Assembly (NCBI GenBank): GCA_949358305.1
Contig: OX442314.1
Span: 54,135,369 to 54,199,368 of the forward strand
Source of the DNA: Strigamia acuminata
Taxonomy: Eukaryota > Arthropoda > Chilopoda > Geophilomorpha > Linotaeniidae
Direction of reading: 5' to 3'
DNA length: 64,000 nt
The translations under genes and the position numbers were made by a program. Below the pieces are notes generated by a model, which made no database searches, was not told the DNA's origin, and was given only the letters and a program-made list of their open reading frames with translations. Shown here in pieces: positions 35,715 to 47,066 of the stretch. The stretch's first letter is position 1. Every line of letters begins with the position of its first letter.

Positions 35715-38121
35715 TCAACTGGAATTGGATGAGGAGAGTAAAATGTCATGCACGATTAACACTCATTTGGGCCTTTTCAGGGTAAATAGGCTCTTTTATG
35801 GTATTTCGTCCGCTCCCGCTCTATTTCAACAAACTATGGACCAGTTGACGGCCAAGGTGAATAGTGCGCAACCATTCATAGATGATTCCGCCGTGAAGGG
35901 TGTAACCAACGCGGTCCACTTGCAAAATTTGGATGTGCTCTTGTCGACATTCGGTGGAGCCGGTCTCACGTTGAATCGCCGGAAGTGTCGCTTTTTACAA
36001 CAATCGATTCAGTTTTTAGGTTTAAATATTTCCCAAAACGGTATTTCTCCGATAGATTCAAAACTCGCTCCACTCAGAGATGCAAGGCGCCCCGATGATG
36101 TCACTTCCTTGAAGTCGTTTCTTGGCCTCATCAATTACTACGGTCGCTTTGTTGCAAATCTGTCTACTCTGCTCGAACCGTTATATCGTTTAACACGAGA
36201 CGACGTCGAGTGGAAGTGGACAGCGGAGCATGAGTCCACCTGGAAAAAGGTTAAGGTTGCTGTGTCCACTGAGTCGGCGCTAGCCCACTTTGACCAGTCT
36301 AAAAAATTATTTTTGACGGTTGATGCTTCCCCGGTAGGTGTGGGAGCATTCCTTTCTCATCTTGATTCTGATGGTAATCACAAGCCCATTGCTTTTGCGA
36401 GTTCTCTCTTGTCGGCCGCGCAGAAGAATTACGCACAAATAGAGCGTGAGGGATTCGCCATTATTTATGGCATCAGGAAATTCCACCACTACCTGTTTGG
36501 GCGTCGTTTCTTCCTGCGTACGGACCACAAACCCCTTGTTTCTATATTTGGAGAGAAAAAGGGATGTAATCAGATCGTGGCTGCACGACTGCATCGTTGG
36601 GCAGTATTTCTGTCCGCATACGATTTTATTATTGAACACGTGCCTGCTGTGGACAACGCCATTGCCGATGGCTTGTCTCGTAATCCACAACCGAGTGTGG
36701 ACAGCAAAGAAGATTTAGAAGTCGGCATTAACAAAATTTATTCAACTCTCATTTCAGATTTTCCCATGACTGCCACTTCTCTCAAAGCTGCGTACGCAGC
36801 CGATGAAGTATTGCAAACTGTTTTACGACATGTTCGCACTGGCTGGAAAACTCGCACGTCGGATGTCGCTGAATTTTACAAGCATCGAGACTCGTTCTCA
36901 ACTTTTGATGACTACTTATTTCTCTCAGACAGGTTGGTGATTCCGAAAACTGTTTGCCGTTCGGTGTTGGTCGAGCTCCACGCGGGTCATTACGGCATTG
37001 TCCGTACCAAATCGTTGGCGCGAGCCACGGTTTGGTGGCCTGGAATCGACGCTGACATCGAGCGCACAGTTAAGAATTGCGATGTATGCCAGCAAAGCTT
37101 GCCCGATCCACCTAAATCAAACACCGTCAGTTGGCCAGTTCCAGACCAGGTGTGGGGACGGGTACATCTCGATTTTGCCGGTCCATTTCACAACGCGATG
37201 TTCCTGCTGGCGGTTGACGCAAAAACCAAGTGGTGCGAAGTTCGCAAGATGACGACAACCACTGCTGCCGCCACCATTAAAGTAATCAAGTCTTGGTTCG
37301 AAAATCACGGTTTGCCATTGCATTTCCATACCGACAACGGGCCACAGTTCACCTCGCAGAAATTTCGCCAGTTCTTGGCGATAAATGGAATTCGTCACAC
37401 TCTCTCACCGCCATACCATCCAGCTACAAATGGCGCGGTTGAGGGTTTTGTGAAAACTTTTAAAACTCAAATTGACAAATTTTTAACATTGAATTTTTCC
37501 TTGTCGGACGCCGTATCTCGTTTCATCGCATCGTATCGCTCGACACCACACGCTACGACGAAAGTCTCACCAGCTGCCGCCTTTCTTCAGCGTGAAATGA
37601 GAACACGACTTCACTTGCTGAACCCACGACTATTGCCTGATGTCGACCAGATTGACATTCCGCGCCGTTTCGAAGTTGGGGATCTCGTGTTTGCTCGAGA
37701 TTATCGCGGTACGCCTAAGTGGATACCAGGAATAATAAAGAAAAAGACTTCCTCATCCACGTACGACGTAGAAGTTGCCCTTGATGTGACGTGGAATCGC
37801 CACATTGACCAGTTGCGACGTCGCGCGGATCCGAGTTTGTTGCCACAAAATGGGGGGAAAGATTGTAGAAGTTCCCTGCTCCCTTTTGCTCTCACTTCGC
37901 CGCCGACTGCACCGCCTGTGCCCGTGCTTGATCCACCACTCGTCATTCCACCTGCTGTCGTACCACAGAATGTTGTTCCCACACATGCACCACCGTTGCC
38001 CATTCGTGCGCCATCGCCACCTGCAATTGCTGGCTCGAGTGCTCCAGTTCCTTCAGCGCGTAGTCCTCGACCAGTCCGAACCAGGAAACAAACGGACTTC
38101 TTTGGTTTCCTACCAAATTAA
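35692..38121 (+). CDS. Gypsy element B RT, RNase H and integrase
   Basis: This frame continues the previous one in the +1 register, beginning at DMNSAFNQLELDEE in the RT finger/palm. It has the RT catalytic box as FIDD (35875-35886), RNase H TVDASPVGVGAFL and RTDHKPL, the integrase zinc finger HAGHYG...CDVC, and the catalytic residues in HLDFAGPF, TDNGPQF and AVEGF with D-x35-E spacing. The C-terminus is proline-rich (SPPTAPPVPVLDPP). One extra G in the homopolymer explains the split, so the element is either recently inactivated or carries a sequencing error. The first codon is not a natural start. Confidence 0.85.
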   Translation: MDMNSAFNQLELDEESKMSCTINTHLGLFRVNRLFYGISSAPALFQQTMDQLTAKVNSAQPFIDDSAVKGVTNAVHLQNLDVLLSTFGGAGLTLNRRKCRFLQQSIQFLGLNISQNGISPIDSKLAPLRDARRPDDVTSLKSFLGLINYYGRFVANLSTLLEPLYRLTRDDVEWKWTAEHESTWKKVKVAVSTESALAHFDQSKKLFLTVDASPVGVGAFLSHLDSDGNHKPIAFASSLLSAAQKNYAQIEREGFAIIYGIRKFHHYLFGRRFFLRTDHKPLVSIFGEKKGCNQIVAARLHRWAVFLSAYDFIIEHVPAVDNAIADGLSRNPQPSVDSKEDLEVGINKIYSTLISDFPMTATSLKAAYAADEVLQTVLRHVRTGWKTRTSDVAEFYKHRDSFSTFDDYLFLSDRLVIPKTVCRSVLVELHAGHYGIVRTKSLARATVWWPGIDADIERTVKNCDVCQQSLPDPPKSNTVSWPVPDQVWGRVHLDFAGPFHNAMFLLAVDAKTKWCEVRKMTTTTAAATIKVIKSWFENHGLPLHFHTDNGPQFTSQKFRQFLAINGIRHTLSPPYHPATNGAVEGFVKTFKTQIDKFLTLNFSLSDAVSRFIASYRSTPHATTKVSPAAAFLQREMRTRLHLLNPRLLPDVDQIDIPRRFEVGDLVFARDYRGTPKWIPGIIKKKTSSSTYDVEVALDVTWNRHIDQLRRRADPSLLPQNGGKDCRSSLLPFALTSPPTAPPVPVLDPPLVIPPAVVPQNVVPTHAPPLPIRAPSPPAIAGSSAPVPSARSPRPVRTRKQTDFFGFLPN

Positions 38122-38267
38122 TACTTGTGTATGTTTTAAATTAATTGATTTCATTTTGTGTTAGTTTAAATTCCAACTTTGTTCTTTATTAGCTTTTATA
38201 TACATGTGTTTAATGTTTAATTTGTTTTATCCTTTTCTTGATTGTATAATTGGTGTTTCTCCCAATT

Positions 38268-38275
38268 AAAGGGGA
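38268..38275 (+). promoter_or_regulatory. Polypurine tract of element B
   Basis: AAAGGGGA ends immediately before the 3' LTR. Confidence 0.8.
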
Positions 38276-38446
38276 TGTTGGAGTGTCTTACTCCATAGGT
38301 CAATCTTGACCAATCGTTATGTTTCGGCGCTTTTAAGAGCAGCGCCACCTATATTGTAATTCTTGAATAAATCAGTCACTTTAGTTTAACTCAGCTGACA
38401 TGTTGCTTTCTTGACCACTACCTACATCAACGATAAATACACAACA
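38276..38446 (+). repeat. 3' LTR of gypsy element B
   Basis: 171 bp, TGTTGGAGTG...TACACAACA, directly after the polypurine tract. Confidence 0.9.
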
Positions 38447-38726
38447 AAAAATTTTTTTTTACTGTTCAAATGGGCAGCATATGCCTTGCTCGCCTCAGCT
38501 GGAAATATGTGTTGCACCGGCCCTGTTGAGAATTCACCACAAGTCATCGTGGATTCTAGTCGCCGACGTGTTGAGAACCGACGGCACCGACGCCATTTTA
38601 TTTCGAAGCGAGCGACGAGAAGCCATAATCGTCGCGAGCAACGTGAAGATTTCATTATTTCTTTTCACATTAATATTGAATATTTATGTAATTTTACCTT
38701 TAATTTTATTTGTTCATTCTTTTATA

Positions 38727-39480
38727 CAGGGTGAACAAAAAGTCTGTATCTTTACTTAATATTTCTGAAAGTGCTGACAATGCATCTAATCTGATGATGG
38801 CAAAGTACTAAAGTTGGGTGGGGAAATCTTTTGATGACCCAAAATTTGACATTGAGTTGTTGCTTCAAGGTCATTGAGAAATTATCTCGGAAACCGTTAG
38901 AGATAGACTGAAATTTCCAATTGTAAACTTGTAGACCATCATTTGTTTAGTCTAAAAATGACTAATGCTCAAATCTTTTGTACTAAAATTATTTAAGAAA
39001 ATCGCAATTTTCTAAAGTAAACACAAGTAAAAAAAAAAATGCCCCAAATTGAAAAAGTGTCAAAAACGTGCTGATTAGACGTAAAATGATCCAAAAAATC
39101 GATTCCCCTGGTCGGAATTTGCATATCTAGCACCGTTGCAGAGATATGGGCAAAAAACTGAATTTTTTTATGACTTTCTTTTCAAAACTACTTTTTCAAT
39201 TGTGATTTTCTTAAAATTTTTTAGTACAAAAGATTTGAGAATTAGTCATTTTTAGACTAAACAAATGTTGCTCTACAAGTTTACAATTGGAAATTTCTGT
39301 CTATCTCTAACGGTTTCCGAGATAATTTCCCAATGACCTTGAAGGAACATCCCAAGGTCAAACTTTGGGTCACCAAAAGATTTCCCCACCCAACTTTAGT
39401 ACTTTGCCAACATCAGATTAGATGCATTGTCAGCACTTTCAGAAATATTAAGTAAAGATACAGACTTTTTGTTCACCCTG
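38727..39480. mobile_element. 754-bp foldback element with TA flanks
   Basis: CAGGGTGAACAAAAAGTCTG at the left is inverted at the right as CAGACTTTTTGTTCACCCTG. Homology between the arms extends more than 200 bp inward (the CTCTAACGGTTTCCGAG segment appears in both orientations). TA flanks both sides (38725-38726 and 39481-39482). No coding capacity; Tc1/mariner-type MITE by target site. Confidence 0.85.
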
Positions 39481-39483
39481 TAT

Positions 39484-40557
39484 ATTTCTGTAATTTCCCG
39501 TAAATTTTATTCTAGTCAAGAATAAATTAAGCGTTGTGGCAAGCACCCGTGAAATGGTCACACGAGTGCTTGGAGCAGCGTCAAGAAACGAGACGGCTTG
39601 GAGCGCAGCTCATCCCGAGCTGACCACACGGGTCGAGAGGCGGGCGTCGTCGCACGATGCGCGCCTTTGTCCGAGTTGACTCGCCGGCAAAAACGGCCTT
39701 CGCCATAGGAGTCATGTTGCGGATGATATCAGATCATCCGAGAGCGTAGCTCAGGTGGAGAAAGCTCAGATTGCCAATTAGGCCTAAAATCCAAACCAGC
39801 TAAATTAGCGATCAAACCAAACGGTGTTTAATCGCGCACAAACATTTTAGAACTGAGTCAAAAGATACAAAACAATCGGGGGAAAAGTACACACAAACAA
39901 TGCTTAGTGGTAACATTGTTTGTTTCACAAAATTAAGGACATTATTAAGAAAACAATGCAAAATCAGGGGACAAATAAATGGCTATTCTGCACAGCAGAA
40001 ACAAATCACATAAAATTCACACTTTCATATGAAAAATGAATCAATAAAGAGCTTAAAAGATGAAACAGTATAATTTATGTTAGTTTTAAGTTAAAACTAA
40101 CATAAATTATACTGTTTCATCTCCCACGGCACAAACAGTTCAAATACACTCAAATAAAGTCGATTTTACATGAAAAACCCATCAAAGCGCGTTATAGAGC
40201 GAAATACCGCGAAGCAGACGACGGAGCCGACGACTGAGCCGCCGCTCGTGGCATCGAAAACCCGATACCGAAGTGGCAGGAGGCGAGCGAAACGAGTCGA
40301 GTGCGGTTCGCTCGCTCCAAATGCGGGAAAAGGCTTCGGAATATTTCGATTTATTTTGATGTTATTTGCAATTTTGTGTAAATTCATCTTTTTTTGTACC
40401 GCCGAGTAACCGTGGTGGACCGAGGTGAACTATCGACCGGAGCGTTTTGTAAAAATAGTAAATGTATGTTTATTGATGAATGGTTGAGTCCACGATCGAT
40501 CCGGGCAGGAGGCCGATTGTCCGACCCGTCCTTCCACCCTCGAGTGTATCGGTCTAT
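39484..40557. other. Unassigned, contains a perfect palindrome
   Basis: The GC-richer first half (39530-39760) has a hairpin AAGCACCCGTG/CACACGAGTGCTT and resembles a transposon or LTR end, but no partner was found. The rest is AT-rich with no gene. Confidence 0.4.
40058..40122. repeat. Perfect 32-bp inverted repeat, 1-nt centre
   Basis: Left arm AGATGAAACAGTATAATTTA (continuing TGTTAGTTTTAA) is followed after a single G by its exact reverse complement ending GTTTCATCT. Confidence 0.95.
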
Positions 40558-40558
40558 T

Positions 40559-41408
40559 TGTTGTGACCCGACTGGACCGGGGTCAACGAAGAGTTTCTCT
40601 CGTGACCTCGTTTCGGGTGTAAGGGGAGCCGCAAGCGCGTCTCCCTTCCCTCAGTGCATTGACATCTAGTCAATGGACAGGCGTCTGCCCTGAGGGAGTG
40701 GGGATGGCTCGTCCACCCCACCATTGGGTGATTCCGGTCACCTGTCAACCCCGCTTTGTGCAAAGGAATGTGCCTTGCACTGAGCGGGCAGAACCAACAC
40801 AACCATCAAACGAGAAACACACGTAAAACCCGTCGTCCTACAAGATCAGGCCCAAGTAAATATACTGGGATTGACCAAGGACAAAGGACAATTTACCGTG
40901 AGTACGTTTGGTCAGTGTCAAACTCCGCAGAGTAACCTGCGAGATAAGATTACCACACTATTTTAGCACACCAGCTAGAAATAGTAAAAACCACTCCAGT
41001 TTAGCGAGTTGTGCAGACAAACGGTCGCACAAGCCTAAACTGCAGTTAAACCACGACGAGCGTTCCCGCCGCTGTGTGATCGCCGGGAGCCAGAAGAGTC
41101 CGCCGCTGTGTGATCGCCGGACACCACACAAAAACCTAGACAACAGACCGAAGTAAGCCTTTTAACTAAGCATTCACTCGCGCCCGACCAGCGTGAGCCC
41201 GAAGGACCAGCCAGAGACGAGCCGAGGACGCCATATTGCCACGCCGGCCCAAGACGACACCACGTTGCCACAACGAGGACGCCATCTTGGACACGACCGA
41301 GACAACAGACGACCTCGCCGATTCCAGCCAGCTTTCATCATACCTTTACCTTTCCATTTCCCTTCACCCATTCCGATTTACCTTTTACCTACCTTTCATA
41401 TATATATT
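40559..41408 (+). repeat. Truncated LTR of the 13.5-kb family
   Basis: Matches the first ~850 bp of the 1016-bp LTR with a few substitutions and one-base indels (for example TGTTGTGACCC at the start and an extra A near 40827). It ends in the TATATATA run and continues directly into the satellite region. R and U5 are missing. Confidence 0.93.
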
Positions 41409-42358
41409 TAACCTTGGGGTATGTGTGCGGATTTTGTCGGGGGCGAAAGGGTCCCGCTTTTTAACATTACGGCGGCCTATACGTTGTTTCGTTGATCGCG
41501 ACTGTGATGCGGAATTTGCGGATGTTGTTTTGGCCGAGTAGTTCGTGCGACCGAGCGCGTTTTGTTCGTTGCTTTTCGGTGTTCGGTGGGTTTTGTGACC
41601 GGTCAAGGGTTTCGCTAAAACGTGGTTTTTGTGACGGGAGGGAGGGGGGATCGGTTCATGTGCTCCGAACGCGCCGCGACGCGCCGTGACTTGGGCCAAA
41701 AACGACCCGGTCGGAAACCGGGTCCCGGGCTTCATCGAGGCGTGGTTTTTGAGAACGGGGGGAGGGGGGGATCGGGTTGCGTGCTCCGAAAGCGCCGCGA
41801 CGCGCCGTGACTTGGGCCAAAAACGACCCGGTCGGAAACCGGGTCCCGGGCTTCGTCGAGGCGTGGTCCCGATCGGGACAAACTCTTCCGGAAAATGTCC
41901 GGTGGAATGTTGAGAGTGTCGATGGACGACGTTCGAGTTTATATCGTAAGTAAGTAAGTATCTGACAAAACTTGCACAGAATTTTGTCAACATTTGATAA
42001 ATTTCCACAGAATTTAACGTTGTTTTGCTAAAACCTGCGGAAACGTGTCTAGTCGGGCAGAAACGTCTCGTAAAATGTTGCTGAAATTCCGTGGAAATTT
42101 GTCAAAAATTGACAAAAGTTGGTGACCGACCCACATCGCGTTGCGGCGCGGTTGGAGCACGCGACCCGATCCCCCCCTCCCCCCGTCCCCAAAAAACCAC
42201 GCCTCGAGGAACCCCGAGGTTCGGTTTCCGACCGGGTCGCCTCTTGATCCGACCCGGGGCGCGTCACGGCGCGGTCGGAGGACGGCCCTCGTCCCCAAAA
42301 ACCACACTCCGGGTCACGTGGTCTCGCACTCGACTTTTTCAGTTTTCCCGTTTTCGGC
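41409..42358. mobile_element. Foldback block 0 of the satellite field
   Basis: Two near-identical ~121-bp units (about 41627-41870: GCGCCGTGACTTGGGCC, AAACGACCCGGTCGGAAACC) lie at the left. Their sequence returns inverted at 42150-42250 (CGACCCGATCC, CCACGCCTCGAGG). The right edge (42250-42358) is the same ~109-bp terminal repeat that ends the later AT-rich blocks. No gene. Confidence 0.7.
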
Positions 42359-43211
42359 CCGTTACGGCCAAGGACCGTAACGGGTCGAAAACGGGCCGCA
42401 ACGGGTCGAAAACGGCCGCAACGGGTCGAAAACGGCCCGCACGGGCCGTTAACGGGCCGCCGACGGTCCCGTCACAATCCCGTAACGGCTCGCACGGGCC
42501 GTTAACGGGCCGCCGACGGTCCCGTCACGATCCCGTAACGGCTCGCACGGGCCGTTAACGGGCCGCCGACGGTTCCGTAACTATCCCGTAACGGCCCGCA
42601 CGGGCCGTTAACGGGCCGCCGACGGTCCCGTCACGACCCCGTAACGGCCCGTACGACCTCATGCGGGCCGTTAACGGGCCGTTAACGGGCCGTTAACGGC
42701 CCGTTAACGGCGTAAAACCAAAAACAGGATTCGAGATTAATGTCTATGAATGTTGTACGCGTTTTCATGTACGTGTTGTCGGTTGTTGATTTTTTCGATT
42801 TACACCATCACGGCCCGTTAACGGCCCGTTAACGGCCCGTTAACGGCCCGTCAACGGCCCGCATGGGGTCGCACGGGCCGTTAACGGGCCGCCGACGGTC
42901 CCGTCACGATCCCGTAACGGCCCGCACGGGCCGTTAACGGGCCGCCGACGGTCCCGTCACGATTCCGTAACGGCTCGCACGGGCCGTTAACGGGCCGCCG
43001 ACGGTCCCGTCACGATCCCGTAACGGCTCGCACGGGCCGTTAACGGGCCGCCGACGGTCCCGTCACGGTCCCGTAACGGCCTTCGTTCCCGGACTTCGGC
43101 TCGCCGACGGCCCGTGCGACCTCATGCGGGCCGCTAACGGGCCGTCAACGGGCCGTTAACGGCCCGTTTTCGACCCGCTACGGCCCGTCACGGCCTGTTG
43201 GCCGTGCGACC
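42359..43211. repeat. GC-rich 53-bp satellite, segment 1
   Basis: Tandem units built from CGGGCCGTTAACGGGCCGCC and GACGGTCCCGTCACGATCCC, with one polarity-switch module at about 42709-42815. Confidence 0.95.
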
Positions 43212-46200
43212 CGTGACTCGGAGTGTGGTTTTTGGGGACGAGGGCCGTCCTCCGGCCGCGCCGCGACGCGCCGCGGGTCGGACAAGAAACGACCCGGTCG
43301 GAAACCGAACCTCAGTGTCCAATCGGGCAGAAATTGTGCGGAAGTTTAACCAAAAATGGCCAAAAGTCGGTGCAAGTTTTGCACGCAACAAACGTCCGAT
43401 GTGACAGTGCCCATGCGGGTTGGACGTGCATGTGGGCGCGTGTGGGCGCTCGATTTACCGGCCCGTTGGACGAGTTAAACCAAAATTTCCCAATATCTTG
43501 CATAAATTTAAAGAAGATTTGACAGATTTCCAGATTTTAAGCGATGTTTTACATAAGTCCGTCCCATTGCTGAAATTCCGTGAAAATTTGTCAAAAATTG
43601 ACAAAAGTCTGTGCAAATTTTGTCAGAAATAGGAAACAAAAAATTTAAAATTCGTCCAACGCGCCAGTAAATCGAGCGCGCCCATGCGTGGACAGTGCGC
43701 CGGCGGGAGCCCCGGCCGTCCTCTCTCTCTCTCTCTCTCGGCCGCCAAGGCTCGCCCCTCCGCCCGTCGGCGGGAGCCCCGACCGTCCCCCCTCTCTCTT
43801 TCGGCCGCCAAAGGATCGCCCCTCCGCTCGTCACAGATTTTTGTCAATATTTGATGAATTTCAACAGATTTTCAGCAATATTTTACAGGACATTTCTGCT
43901 CTTTTGGATACATTTTCAAAGGTTTTATTGCTAAAATTCTGGGGAAATTTATCAAAAATTGACAAAAAATCGATGCAAGTTTTGTCAGAAATTGATAAAA
44001 TCTTCTTAAACTCGTCCAACGCGCCGGCGAGTGCACATGCGGGGACAGTGGGCACGTCCAGCCCGCGTGCACACTGTCAGATCGGGCGGTTTCGGGCACA
44101 GTTTGATCCGGGCAAATATCTAGCAAAACTTGCACCGATTTTTTGTCAATTTTAGACAAATTTCAGCGATATTTTACGAGACATTTCTGCTCGATTGGAC
44201 ACATTTCCAGGGGTTTTTTGTAAAACATTGATAAAATTCCGTGGAAATTTATCAAATATTGGCAAAATTCGGTGCTAATTTTGTCAAAAATTAGGAAAAA
44301 AAAATTTTCAAAACTTGTCCAACGTGCCGGTAAATCGAGCGCCCACATGCCTAGATAGTGCACGCCCAACCCGCCAAGGCTCGCCCCTCCGCCCGTTGGC
44401 GGGAGCCCCGGCCGTCCCCTCTCTCTCTCTTTCTCTCTCTCTCTCGGGCGCCCGGAGCTCGCCCCTCCGCCCGTCACCGACTTTTGACACAATTTTTGAT
44501 GAAATTCAACGGAATTTTAGCAACGTTTTACAAAAAACCTGTGGAAATGTGTCCAACCGGGCAGAAATGTGTCGTAAAATGTTGCCGAAATTCTGTGAAA
44601 ATTTGTCACAAATTGCCAAAAGTCGGTGCAAATTTTGTCAGAAATAGGAAACAAAAAATTTAAAATTCGTCCAACGCGCCAGTAAATCGAGCGCGCCCAT
44701 GCGTGGACAGTGCGCCGGCGGGAGCCCCGGCCGTCCTCTCTCTCTCTCTCTCTCGGCCGCCAAGGCTCGCCCCTCCGCCCGTCGGCGGGAGCCCCGACCG
44801 TCCCCCCTCTCTCTTTCGGCCGCCAAAGGATCGCCCCTCCGCTCGTCACAGATTTTTGTCAATATTTGATGAACTTCAACAGATTTTCAGCAATATTTTA
44901 CAGGACATTTCTGCTCTTTTGGATACATTTTCAAAGGTTTTATTGCTAAAATTCTGGGGAAATTTATCAAAAATTGACAAAAAATCGATGCAAGTTTTGT
45001 CAGAAATTGATAAAATCTTCTTAAACTCGTCCAACGCGCCGGCGAGTGCACATGCGGGGACAGTGGGCACGTCCAGCCCGCGTGCACACTGTCAGATCGG
45101 GCGGTTTCGGGCACAGTTTGATCCGGGCAAATATCTAGCAAAACTTGCACCGATTTTTTGTCAATTTTAGACAAATTTCAGCGATATTTTACGAGACATT
45201 TCTGCTCGATTGGACACATTTCCAGGGGTTTTTTGTAAAACATTGATAAAATTCCGTGGAAATTTATCAAATATTGGCAAAATTCGGTGCTAATTTTGTC
45301 AAAAATTAGGAAAAAAAAATTTTCAAAACTTGTCCAACGTGCCGGTAAATCGAGCGCCCACATGCCTAGATAGTGCACGCCCAACCCGCCAAGGCTCGCC
45401 CCTCCGCCCGTTGGCGGGAGCCCCGGCCGTCCCCTCTCTCTCTCTTTCTCTCTCTCTCTCGGGCGCCCGGAGCTCGCCCCTCCGCCCGTCACCGACTTTT
45501 GACACAATTTTTGATGAAATTCAACGGAATTTTAGCAACGTTTTACAAAAAACCTGTGGAAATGTGTCCAACCGGGCAGAAATGTGTCGTAAAATGTTGC
45601 CGAAATTCTGTGAAAATTTGTCACAAATTGCCAAAAGTCGGTGCAAATTTTGTCAGAAATAGGAAACAAAAAATTTAAAATTCGTCCAACGCGCCAGTAA
45701 ATCGAGCGCGCCCATGCGTGGACAGTGCGCCGGCGGGAGCCCCGGCCGTCCTCTCTCTCTCTCTCTCTCGGCCGCCAAGGCTCGCCCCTCCGCCCGTCGG
45801 CGGGAGCCCCGACCGTCCCCCCTCTCTCTTTCGGCCGCCAAAGGATCGCCCCTCCGCTCGTCACAGATTTTTGTCAATATTTGATGAATTTCAACAGATT
45901 TTCAGCAATATTTTACAGGACATTTCTGCTCTTTTGGATACATTTTCAAAGGTTTTATTGCTAAAATTCTGGGGAAATTTATCAAATATTGACAAAAAAT
46001 CGATGCAAGTTTTGTCAGAAATTGATAAAATCTTCTTAAACTCGTCCAACGCGCCGGCGAGTGCACATGCGGGGACAGTGGGCACGTCCAGCCCGCGTGC
46101 ACACTGTCAGATCGGGCGGTTTCGGGCACAGTTTGATCCGGGCAAATATCTAGCAAAACTTGCACCGATTTTTTGTCAATTTTAGACAAATTTCAGCGAT

Positions 46201-47066
46201 ATTTTACGAGACATTTCTGCTCGATTGGACACATTTCCAGGGGTTTTTTGTAAAACATTGATAAAATTCCGTGGAAATTTATCAAATATTGGCAAAATTC
46301 GGTGCTAATTTTGTCAAAAATTAGGAAAAAAAAATTTTCAAAACTTGTCCAACGTGCCGGTAAATCGAGCGCCCACATGCCTAGATAGTGCACGCCCAAC
46401 CCGCCAAGGCTCGCCCCTCCGCCCGTTGGCGGGAGCCCCGGCCGTCCCCTCTCTCTCTCTTTCTCTCTCTCTCTCGGGCGCCCGGAGCTCGCCCCTCCGC
46501 CCGTCACCGACTTTTGACACAATTTTTGATGAAATTCAACGGAATTTTAGCAACGTTTTACAAAAAACCTGTGGAAATGTGTCCAACCGGGCAGAAATGT
46601 GTCGTAAAATGTTGCCGAAATTCTGTGAAAATTTGTCACAAATTGCCAAAAGTCGGTGCAAGTATTGCTAGATTTGGGCGCATCAAACTGTGCCGAGATC
46701 TGACAGTGTCCACGCGGTTTTGAAGCGCCCACTGTCGACGCACGTGGGCGCTCAATTTACCGGCGCGTTGGACGAGTTTTGAAAAAAGTTTTTTCCTAAT
46801 TTCTGACAAAACTTGCACCGAATTTTGTCAATATGTGATAAATTTCCATGGATTTTAAGCAATGTTTTACAGAAGTCCGTCCCATCGGGCAGAAACGTCT
46901 CGTAAAATGTCGCTGAAATTCCGTGAAAATCTGTCAAAAATTGACAAAAGTTGGTGACCGACCCGCGGCGCGTCACGGCGCGGTCGGAGGACGGCCCTCG
47001 TCCCCAAAAACCACACTCCGGGTCACGTGGTCTCGCACTCGACTTTTTCAGTTTTCCCGTTTTCGG
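43212..47066. mobile_element. TIR-flanked AT-rich block 1, three internal repeats
   Basis: The left terminal repeat is shortened (starts CGTGACTCGGAGTGTGG); the right terminal repeat is at 46958-47066. The interior is AT-rich with three 1015-bp tandem units. No coding frame resembles a protein; the many frames are shadows of the repeats. Confidence 0.85.
43631..46663. repeat. 1015-bp tandem repeat, three units
   Basis: Landmark AGGAAACAAAAAATTT recurs at 43631, 44646 and 45661. Units differ by only a few substitutions. Each contains two (CT)n tracts, and sub-repeats sharing GAAATTCCGTGGAAATTT, GTCAAAAATTGACAAAA and CGTCCAACGCGCC, so the unit itself arose from about 340-500 bp monomers. Confidence 0.97.

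Larger units (their letters stand above)
33659..38446 (+). mobile_element. Ty3/gypsy element B (4.8 kb)
   Basis: LTRs of 172 and 171 bp, a primer site starting ATTGGCGACGAGG, gag-protease-RT and RT-RNase H-integrase frames, an AAAGGGGA polypurine tract, and AAAAA at both outer edges as a possible 5-bp duplication (low complexity). The LTRs differ by a 4-bp indel (ATAAATAAATAC versus ATAAATAC) and by TTG at the start. A single frameshift splits the polyprotein. Confidence 0.92.
33579..38525. mobile_element. hAT-like MITE split by a gypsy insertion
   Basis: CAGGGCCGGCGCGAG at 33579 and its inverted partner TTGCACCGGCCCTG ending at 38525 form a short terminal inverted repeat of hAT type. Without the 4.8-kb gypsy element the MITE would be only about 150 bp. 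The flanking 8-mers do not match, so the target duplication is unproven. Confidence 0.5.

Noticed and set aside
39740-39775. TAGCTCAGGTGG resembling a tRNA A box
   Set aside because: No B box, acceptor stem or cloverleaf can be drawn, so neither a tRNA gene nor a tRNA-derived SINE is supported.
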